DNA of 9,273 bases, taken from assembly GCA_018056275.1 (NCBI GenBank), contig JAGPFW010000026.1:1-9273 (forward strand). Reading direction: 5' to 3'. The stretch's first letter is position 1, and the number at the start of each line of letters is the position of its first letter. Below, one piece after another: positions 1 through 5,117 of the stretch. The position numbers and the translations under genes were made by a program. The notes beneath the pieces were generated by a model. The model saw only the letters and a list, made by a program, of their open reading frames with translations. It made no database searches and had not been told where the DNA came from. The DNA is from Patescibacteria group bacterium (lineage in GTDB: Bacteria; Patescibacteriota; WWE3; UBA101185; UBA10185).

Positions 1-1
1 T

Positions 2-163
2 TTACAATACGCATCCCTTCTCTTTGGGACACATATGTTGCGGACCTCGTGGACCGGAGAAGGCTGGGATAGTGTGCGTATTGTTGTTGGGGTGGTTCTT
101 TTGTTCGTGGGGATTATCATGGGTCGTTCTCGATCCTCATCCTCTTCTAACAAGGACAATTAG
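2..163 (+). CDS. C-terminal fragment of a small single-span membrane protein, unknown
   Basis: An open frame enters from the left edge and ends at TAG 161-163, leaving 53 visible residues. Seen: an initial stretch with aromatic and Trp/Gly-rich residues (LQYASLLFGTHM..WTGEGW), one strongly hydrophobic segment (VRIVVGVVLLFVGIIMG, about residues 26-42 of the fragment), then a short basic, serine-rich tail ending NKDN. This layout fits the last membrane helix and cytosolic tail of a small integral membrane protein. Pilin-like (TrbC/VirB2-type) or other short membrane proteins would look similar, but no family motif is visible. The first 240 bases are somewhat richer in G+C (about 47%) than the following intergenic DNA. 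The 5' end lies outside the window, so length and start are unknown. Confidence 0.55.
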   Translation, partial: LQYASLLFGTHMLRTSWTGEGWDSVRIVVGVVLLFVGIIMGRSRSSSSSNKDN

Positions 164-168
164 CGACC

Positions 169-243
169 GTAGTTGAAACCCCGCCTGGAGGTCATATGAC
201 TAAAAGGTGATCGAATACGTAATCGATCTTAAAGGGGAACTAC
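169..243 (+). promoter_or_regulatory. Candidate structured RNA element (unrecognised family)
   Basis: The segment can fold as nested stems. The outer stem is GTAGTT (169-174) with AACTAC (238-243). It continues as CCCC (179-182) with GGGG (234-237), with GAAA (175-178) bulged on the 5' side. Inside lie GCCT/AGGT (183-186 with 205-208, one G-U pair), a small hairpin GTC-ATAT-GAC (191-200), and GATCGA/TCGATC (209-214 with 223-228, 8-nt loop). That gives a three-way junction. I cannot match it to a tRNA, T-box, lysine riboswitch, SRP or tmRNA consensus. It could be a 5' regulatory element reading into lysS, a 3' element of the upstream gene, or a stand-alone small RNA. The pairings are seen by eye; their function is inference. 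Confidence 0.35.
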
Positions 244-280
244 TCAAGATAATTATTTTACAAATAGTTGTTTTAGGTAG

Positions 281-315
281 CGGGGTGATTTTTTAGGATG
301 AATCGCCCTGATTTT
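281..315 (+). terminator. Terminator-like hairpin upstream of lysS
   Basis: A 10-bp stem pairs 281-290 (CGGGGTGATT) with 301-310 (AATCGCCCTG), with two G-U/U-G pairs and a 10-nt loop, followed by ATTTTCT. The U-run is short and interrupted, so intrinsic termination is plausible but not certain. It lies 118 nt after the upstream stop codon and 64 nt before the lysS promoter, so it could end the upstream transcript or attenuate read-through into lysS. Its 5' arm is also complementary to 178-184 (see findings). Confidence 0.45.
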
Positions 316-378
316 CTGGGTTTTCTAGAAGCAAGTACTTATTCTTCTCACTAATAGTCTATATCTCTCAACAATCCC

Positions 379-407
379 TTGAATAAAGCCTGTTTTTATG
401 GTTTTAT
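379..407 (+). promoter_or_regulatory. lysS promoter, apparently leaderless
   Basis: TTGAAT (-35, 379-384), a 17-bp spacer and TTTTAT (-10, 402-407) preceded by an extended TGn (399-401). The standard -10 to +1 spacing places transcription start at 414, the A of the lysS ATG. No Shine-Dalgarno motif precedes the ATG, which agrees with a leaderless mRNA. Confidence 0.6.
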
Positions 408-413
408 GTCTGC

Positions 414-2009
414 ATGTACTGGCCTTCCGAAGTTATAGAGAAAATACAAAGAGACGTTGTTCCCCCCTTTCATGTGGATGATATGAAAACTCCTTCAGGT
501 CAGATTCATATTGGTTCCTTAAGGGGTGTGATAATACATGATGTTATTCATAAAGAATTGCTAAAGAAAGGTCTAGAGTCCCGATACACATACATCTATA
601 ACGATATGGATCCTATGAATAAAGTTCCTGTATATTTGAGCGGTTTAGGTTACGAAAATGATTTGGGTAAGCCCCTTTTCAAAATAAAATCCCCCGAAGG
701 GAAGTTGAATTATGCTCAATTTTACGCGAATATTTTTACTGGGGTTTTTAATGTTTTGGGAGCTCATCCCGAAGTTATTTTTAGCTCTGATCTTTATTCT
801 GCAGGAAAATTCAACTCTATAATAAGAGAAAGCCTTGATAAGGTTAAATATATTCGGAAAATCTATACAGACATTGCAGGTTATGAGAAACCCGAAGGTT
901 GGTACCCATTACAGGTTATTTGTCCAAATTGTGGAAAGGTTGGAACTAGTTTGGTTACCTCTTGGGATGGGGATAAGGTTGACTTTGAATGCAAAGAGGA
1001 TTTGGTTTCATGGGCAAAAGGTTGTGGTCACAAGGGCCGTATTTCCCCATTTGATGGGAATGCTAAACTCATGTGGAAAGTGGATTGGCCAGCTCATTGG
1101 AAGGTTTTGGGTGTAAATATTGAGGGTGCAGGAAAGGATCACACCAGTTCTGGAGGCTCTAGAGATATAGCAAATCAACTATGTGGCCTTTTTAATATTC
1201 CCGTTCCTTTGGATGTGCCTTATGAATGGTTTTTGACCAAAGAGGGAGGGAAAATGTCAACATCTAAAGGTATTGGCATGTATGCTAAAGAGTTAATTGA
1301 GGTTCTTCCCCCAGAGGTTGCTCGTTTTCTAATTTTAAGAACTCACTATAATACAGCCATACTGTTTGATCCAAACGGAGAAACTTTTTTGGATTTATTT
1401 GATGAATTTGATAGATGTGCAAAGTTCTTTTATGAAAAAGATGACAAAAATGTGGATTTGGCTCAATACTTTGAGGCGGGTATAATTCGGGATGAGTTTA
1501 AGACCCCAACTTTTCTGCCTCGTTTTAGATCAATAGCTATGTATGTCCAGATGCCTTCTGTTGACATTTATAACTGGGCTGCTACAGAAAAAGGAAGTGA
1601 TTTAACGACATTTGAAAAACTTGTATTAGAAGAAAGAGTTTACTCTGCTAGGCAGTGGTTGAATAAATATGCGCCAGAAGAATTTAAATTTTCATTCCAA
1701 GAGATTATACCTGAACTTTGTTCGGGGTTGAGTCACGAACAATTACTATTCTTAGAGGAGTTACTCATCTTATTAGAGTCAAAATACTTAAAAAATGCTG
1801 TTTCCGGAGAAGATTTGCAACAGGAGATTTTTGAGGTTGCTAAAAAAATAGGTCTTTCGGGAAAGGCGGCTTTTGAAGCTCTATATATTATTTTACTGGG
1901 AAAAACCAATGGTCCCCGCGCCGCATGGTTATTGTTAGACATTGGGATTGAAAAAGTTGTAGAGAGAATAAACAGTGTTGTAGCAAAATTTTCTCCCAAA
2001 AGTGTATAA
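414..2009 (+). CDS. lysS: Lysyl-tRNA synthetase, class I
   Basis: Charges tRNA-Lys with lysine using ATP in the cytosol (family knowledge). Seen: 531 residues with a Rossmann core carrying the class I signatures. The HIGH motif is HIGS (residues 32-35, in TPSGQIHIGSLRG) and the KMSKS loop is KMSTS (280-284). A zinc-finger-like insertion has C170-x2-C173, C193 and C204-x-H206. The C-terminal third is helical, matching the anticodon-binding cage, and ends with the family-typical GPRAAWLLL stretch. The length is normal for LysRS-I. This is the archaeal-type enzyme, unrelated to the class II LysRS of most bacteria, and no second LysRS is visible. ATG 414 fits the family N-terminus; ATGs at 398 and 406 are out of frame. 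The stop codon lies inside the -10 box of the next gene. Confidence 0.96.
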   Translation: MYWPSEVIEKIQRDVVPPFHVDDMKTPSGQIHIGSLRGVIIHDVIHKELLKKGLESRYTYIYNDMDPMNKVPVYLSGLGYENDLGKPLFKIKSPEGKLNYAQFYANIFTGVFNVLGAHPEVIFSSDLYSAGKFNSIIRESLDKVKYIRKIYTDIAGYEKPEGWYPLQVICPNCGKVGTSLVTSWDGDKVDFECKEDLVSWAKGCGHKGRISPFDGNAKLMWKVDWPAHWKVLGVNIEGAGKDHTSSGGSRDIANQLCGLFNIPVPLDVPYEWFLTKEGGKMSTSKGIGMYAKELIEVLPPEVARFLILRTHYNTAILFDPNGETFLDLFDEFDRCAKFFYEKDDKNVDLAQYFEAGIIRDEFKTPTFLPRFRSIAMYVQMPSVDIYNWAATEKGSDLTTFEKLVLEERVYSARQWLNKYAPEEFKFSFQEIIPELCSGLSHEQLLFLEELLILLESKYLKNAVSGEDLQQEIFEVAKKIGLSGKAAFEALYIILLGKTNGPRAAWLLLDIGIEKVVERINSVVAKFSPKSV

Positions 2010-2010
2010 T
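2005..2010 (+). promoter_or_regulatory. -10 element for the 2019 gene and serS operon
   Basis: A perfect TATAAT, directly preceded by TG, overlaps the lysS stop codon (TAA 2007-2009). Start would be expected near 2017, two bases before ATG 2019. No convincing -35 is seen at the usual distance. A chance match in A/T-rich DNA is possible, but the same TGTATAAT octamer recurs before the gene at 9263. Confidence 0.5.
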
Positions 2011-2018
2011 CTGTAAGT

Positions 2019-2213
2019 ATGGAATTCAAACCAAATATAAATGACACCAAAAAAGTGGAAAAGATAGCTGATAACCTAGAGGGTGTATCTTTTTCCCAAG
2101 GCGATGAGTTAGGCAAAGCAGTTTCGGATGTATCCTTAGAGAAAGGATTTTTAGCAAGAATTAAAAAACTATTTAACACGGTAAGTACTAAGTCAAAAAA
2201 GATAGCTCAATAA
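2019..2213 (+). CDS. Small unknown protein (64 aa) between lysS and serS
   Basis: I do not recognise this protein. Seen: 64 residues, hydrophilic, with no signal peptide, membrane segment or cysteine. The N-terminal half is mixed-charge (KKVEKIADNLEGVSF). The C-terminal third (GFLARIKKLFNTVSTKSKK) could form a basic amphipathic helix of the kind that binds RNA, membranes or a protein partner; that is only inference. Evidence that it is real: it fills the gap between lysS and serS almost exactly, has a perfect TATAAT 9 nt before its ATG, and its TAA is separated from the serS ATG by a single base, suggesting coupled translation. An antisense frame overlaps it but shows no recognisable protein. 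It might be a small synthetase-associated or leader-like protein, or simply a lineage-specific small protein. Confidence 0.6.
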   Translation: MEFKPNINDTKKVEKIADNLEGVSFSQGDELGKAVSDVSLEKGFLARIKKLFNTVSTKSKKIAQ

Positions 2214-2214
2214 A

Positions 2215-3558
2215 ATGCTTGATCCAGAATTTGTTAGAAAAAATCCGGAACTAATAAGACAAAACATAATAAATAGGGGGATTACAGATTTGGATTTTGA
2301 TGCTTTTTTGGAGGTGGATTCTCAAGCGAGAGATGCTCTTAGATTGCTGGAGACAAAAAGAGCTTTGAGAAATTCTCTTTCCGAGGCAATATCAAAGGTT
2401 TCTGCCGAGGAAAGGCAAAAGCTTATTGAGGAAGCTTCTCAGATAAAAGTGGATATTCAAAAACTGGAGGAGGAATATTCTCAACTGGCTAAGCAAGTAC
2501 AGGAGACTCTTGTTCGCATACCTAATATGTCTTCTCCAGAGATGCCCGTTGGTCAAGGGGAAGAGGACAACGAAGTGCTAAAAGTGTGGTTGCCTACGGT
2601 TGGCTATTTAGAAGGTCCGTTTTCTTATTCTAACCCAGACTATATGCCAGAAATCGACTTTCCTCATAAAGACCATGTCACATTGGGGGAAGAGTTGGAT
2701 CTAATTGATGTTAAGCAAAGTGCCTTGGTTTCGGGGAGCAGATTTTGCTATTTAAAAAACGAAGCCGTTTTATTGCAAGATGCTATTTTTGCAATGCTTA
2801 AATTGGAGTTGCAAAAAAGAGGGTTTATTCCCTTGGTTCCTCCCCTTTTGGTTAAGGAGCGTTCTCTTTTTGGGACAAGCCATTTTCCAGAAGGCAGAGA
2901 GTATGTATATAAAATTGAAAATTTTAATGTAGAAGAAAATAATGATCTCTATTTAGTTGGATCTTCGGAGCCTTCTAATTTTTCTTATTTTATGGATAAG
3001 ATCTTGGATATAAAAGATCTTCCCATTAAGGTTTATGCTCAAACTACATGCTTTAGAAGTGAGGTTGGATCTTGGGGAAAGGATGTACGAGGGATCAAAC
3101 GGGTTCATCAATTTGATAAGTTGGAAATGAATGCTGTTTGTTTGCCAGAGAAATCAAGAGAAATTTTTGAAGAATTTTCCGAAATAAATGAATGGATGCT
3201 TCAGCAACTTCGGTTGCCTTATAGAATAATAAACAAATGTACCGCTGATGCAGGATACAATGCTTCTTATTTACAACATGATTTTGATTATTGGCGCCCC
3301 GGTGAAAGGGAATTTATGGAGGGTGGTACTAATACAATGACTACAGATTACCAGGCAAGACGCTTAAATATCAGGTATAAAGCAGAAAAAGGTACCGAAT
3401 TTGTTCACACCGTAAACGATACCGCCTGCGCTGTAGGAAGGGCTATTATTGCCATTTTAGAGAATTACCAACAACCTGATGGTACGGTAAGGATTCCAGA
3501 GGTACTACGTCCTTTTATGAATGGGAAAGAAAAAATTTTAAGAAAGGCTACTAGTTGA
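2215..3558 (+). CDS. serS: Seryl-tRNA synthetase, divergent active-site motifs
   Basis: Charges tRNA-Ser (and tRNA-Sec where present) with serine in the cytosol. Seen: 447 residues, slightly longer than the usual 420-430. An N-terminal coiled-coil arm for the tRNA long variable arm spans roughly residues 28-102 and ends at the family-typical RIPNMSSPEMPVGQGEEDNE. A class II core follows: motif 2 FRSE (280-283) with KDVRGIKRVHQFDKLEM, and motif 3 with NDTACAVGR (401-409) and the PEVLRPFM tail. The canonical TxE serine-recognition motif reads S250-S251-E252, and the usual E(V/I)SSCSN segment reads EGGTNTM (369-375). Glutamates and a hydroxyl residue are kept at the metal-binding positions, so activity is likely. 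It starts one base after the previous gene, without a Shine-Dalgarno site, and overlaps the next start by one base. Confidence 0.95.
   Translation: MLDPEFVRKNPELIRQNIINRGITDLDFDAFLEVDSQARDALRLLETKRALRNSLSEAISKVSAEERQKLIEEASQIKVDIQKLEEEYSQLAKQVQETLVRIPNMSSPEMPVGQGEEDNEVLKVWLPTVGYLEGPFSYSNPDYMPEIDFPHKDHVTLGEELDLIDVKQSALVSGSRFCYLKNEAVLLQDAIFAMLKLELQKRGFIPLVPPLLVKERSLFGTSHFPEGREYVYKIENFNVEENNDLYLVGSSEPSNFSYFMDKILDIKDLPIKVYAQTTCFRSEVGSWGKDVRGIKRVHQFDKLEMNAVCLPEKSREIFEEFSEINEWMLQQLRLPYRIINKCTADAGYNASYLQHDFDYWRPGEREFMEGGTNTMTTDYQARRLNIRYKAEKGTEFVHTVNDTACAVGRAIIAILENYQQPDGTVRIPEVLRPFMNGKEKILRKATS
3543..3547 (+). promoter_or_regulatory. Weak Shine-Dalgarno-like site for the 3558 gene
   Basis: AAAGG inside the end of serS lies 10 nt before ATG 3558. 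It is one of the few purine-rich matches to the anti-SD upstream of a start in this window. It favours ATG 3558 over the immediately upstream in-frame TTG (3555-3557). Confidence 0.35.
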
Positions 3559-4253
3559 TGTCTGTTTTCTCAGGATTAAACTTACCCGAAGTGATTTTGG
3601 AGACATCTTCACCGTTTAATAACAACATTAAGGTTTTAAAGTCGGGTGATGTATTAAAACTAAGTGTGGATAATTTTGTTCAATCACTAAGCAAAAACTC
3701 AAAAAATGCTTGTAAATTATGTTGGGGAGAAACAGCCAATGTTGTAAAAGAGCAAACTCAGGAAATGCCTCCAAGAAATGTGTTGATTTTAGGTCTTGGG
3801 GGTGGGACAATGCAGCACTTTATTCATGAGACTTTCCCTGAGGCGAATATTGTAAGCGTGGAGATTGACCCTATCATTGTTGATATAGCAAAGAAATATT
3901 TTGACCTTGATTCTATTGGGAATCATCGCGTTATTGTTGATGATGCCTTTAGGTTTGTGGTGGAGCCAGAATCTCATGGAATTAATAAACAAACGTTTGA
4001 TGTCATTATTGTAGATACAGTTTTGGGCGATGACTTTCCTGATTTAGCCTCATCTGGAAATTTTCTTTCCGCACTAAAAGTGTTGGCTTTGCCTGGAGGT
4101 TTAGTTATTTTTAACCGAATTTACTTGGAGGAATATCAAGAAAGTGTGAACGCATTTAAGGCCCTTATAGAAGGATTTTTTTCTGATATCAAAACAAAAA
4201 TTGTGGCAGGTTACACTAACTCGGATAATATTTTGATTTACGGAAGGGCTTAA
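3558..4253 (+). CDS. SAM-binding spermidine-synthase-like protein
   Basis: Seen: 231 residues from ATG 3558, which shares its first base with the serS stop (TGATG). A Rossmann methyltransferase-type fold is clear: motif I GLGGGT (79-84), the acidic VEIDP (101-105) that would hold the nucleoside ribose, an acidic loop VDDAF, and FDVIIVD (147-153) followed by a late-strand PGGLVIFN. This is the signature of the spermine/spermidine synthase superfamily. However, the usual catalytic stretch after FDVIIxD (typically DSSDP-like) reads TVLGDD, and the N-terminal half of the propylamine-transferase substrate pocket is short. It may therefore use a substrate other than putrescine, or be a SAM-dependent methyltransferase relative. 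Operon position between serS and uppP does not reveal the substrate. A TTG at 3555 is a less likely start. Confidence 0.75.
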   Translation: MSVFSGLNLPEVILETSSPFNNNIKVLKSGDVLKLSVDNFVQSLSKNSKNACKLCWGETANVVKEQTQEMPPRNVLILGLGGGTMQHFIHETFPEANIVSVEIDPIIVDIAKKYFDLDSIGNHRVIVDDAFRFVVEPESHGINKQTFDVIIVDTVLGDDFPDLASSGNFLSALKVLALPGGLVIFNRIYLEEYQESVNAFKALIEGFFSDIKTKIVAGYTNSDNILIYGRA

Positions 4254-4270
4254 ACTTAGGGTTTTTTAAA

Positions 4271-5080
4271 ATGGCACTTTACAGAGCTGTAATTTTAGGG
4301 ATTGTCCAAGCCGTTACGGAATTTTTGCCTGTATCCTCTTCGGGTCACTTAGTTATCTTTTCTCATCTCTTGGGATGGGGTGTTGGTTCATTAGTTTTTG
4401 ATACCATGTTGCATCTAGGAACTGGTTTTGCTTTAGTGGTGTACTTTTGGAAGGATTTGGTAGATATTCTAAAGGATCTGAAAGGATTGGGTTTAAAAAT
4501 TCTTTTGGGGATTTTACCCGCGGGAGTAGCAGGGTTTTTGTTGGAAACTTGGTTTGAAAATACTTTTCGTTCGGTTGGGTTTGTAGTTTTATTTTTACTT
4601 TTGGGAAGTTTGCTAATGCTTTTTGCTGAGTTTTGGTATAGAAAAGGGTTATCTAAGTCGCAGAATGGCACTGTTGAACTTTCACTTGAGAAGGAATTAA
4701 CCTATGAAAAAGCTTTTTTTATTGGGTTGTTTCAAGTCTTGGCGTTATTTCCAGGTTTTTCAAGATCAGGTTCCACAATTTCTGGAGGGTTGTTTCTGGG
4801 GTTAAATAGAGAAAAATCCGCAAAATTTTCCTTTTTGATATCTATTCCGATTGTTTTAGGTGCAGGCTTGTATCAATTGCTTAAAATTTCTATGGGACTT
4901 GGTGACTTGGAGGTGCCTACTTTTTTTTGGAAAGAAGCCCTAATAGGAATTTCTACCAGTTTTATAGCAGGTTTTTTTTGTATAGGTTTCTTAATGCGGT
5001 TTTTAAAGAAGAATTCTCTTTTGCCTTTTGTGGTTTATAGGTTGGGTTTGGTGGTTTTGTTGTTGCCTTTCTTCATTTAG
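4271..5080 (+). CDS. uppP: Undecaprenyl-diphosphatase (BacA/UppP family)
   Basis: Integral membrane phosphatase that converts undecaprenyl pyrophosphate to undecaprenyl phosphate, recycling the lipid carrier for peptidoglycan and other surface polymers; it can confer bacitracin tolerance (family knowledge). Seen: 269 residues, the usual length, with about eight hydrophobic segments. Signature 1 is QAVTEFLPVSSSGH (13-26, with E17 and H26). Signature 2 is PGFSRSGST (161-169, with R165), followed by GGLFLGLNREKSAKFSFL. The position of the first of two glutamates in the E. coli enzyme is Gln here, as in many Gram-positive homologues. It lies 17 bp after the preceding gene with only a weak AGGG (4258-4261) ahead of the ATG and no -10 box at leaderless distance. 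It is therefore probably co-transcribed with the serS group. Confidence 0.95.
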   Translation: MALYRAVILGIVQAVTEFLPVSSSGHLVIFSHLLGWGVGSLVFDTMLHLGTGFALVVYFWKDLVDILKDLKGLGLKILLGILPAGVAGFLLETWFENTFRSVGFVVLFLLLGSLLMLFAEFWYRKGLSKSQNGTVELSLEKELTYEKAFFIGLFQVLALFPGFSRSGSTISGGLFLGLNREKSAKFSFLISIPIVLGAGLYQLLKISMGLGDLEVPTFFWKEALIGISTSFIAGFFCIGFLMRFLKKNSLLPFVVYRLGLVVLLLPFFI

Positions 5081-5098
5081 CTAAGTTTTCCCTATCAA

Positions 5099-5107
5099 TG
5101 ATATAAT
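5099..5107 (+). promoter_or_regulatory. secA promoter, extended -10
   Basis: TGATATAAT is a perfect extended -10 (TGnTATAAT), 19 nt after the uppP stop. Expected transcription start is near 5114, four bases before ATG 5118. A -35 box is not convincing, which extended -10 promoters tolerate. No Shine-Dalgarno site lies between it and the ATG. Confidence 0.65.
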
Positions 5108-5117
5108 CCCATATGCC

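Noticed and set aside
327..348. Hairpin AGAAG/CTTCT upstream of the lysS promoter
   Set aside because: Five A/T-rich pairs around a 12-nt loop are within chance expectation, and no U-run or operator symmetry accompanies them.
164..413. T-box or lysine riboswitch controlling lysS
   Set aside because: The T-box core (AGGGTGGNACCGCG-like) and the lysine aptamer core sequences are absent. The region is kept only as an unassigned structured candidate.
164..413. tRNA, SRP RNA, tmRNA or RNase P RNA gene
   Set aside because: No cloverleaf with a GGTTCGA-type T-arm, no SRP tetraloop region, no tmRNA ends and no RNase P core motif could be found. The region is also short for RNase P RNA.
1733..2179. 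148-residue antisense open frame over the end of lysS and the small gene
   Set aside because: It has no recognisable domain or promoter and is explained as the complement of well-supported genes. The same holds for antisense frames at 4363-4671, 6189-6548 and 8907-9146.
3555..3557. TTG as start of the SAM-binding protein
   Set aside because: The very next codon is ATG, sharing a base with the serS stop, with AAAGG 10 nt ahead. TTG adds one residue and no support.
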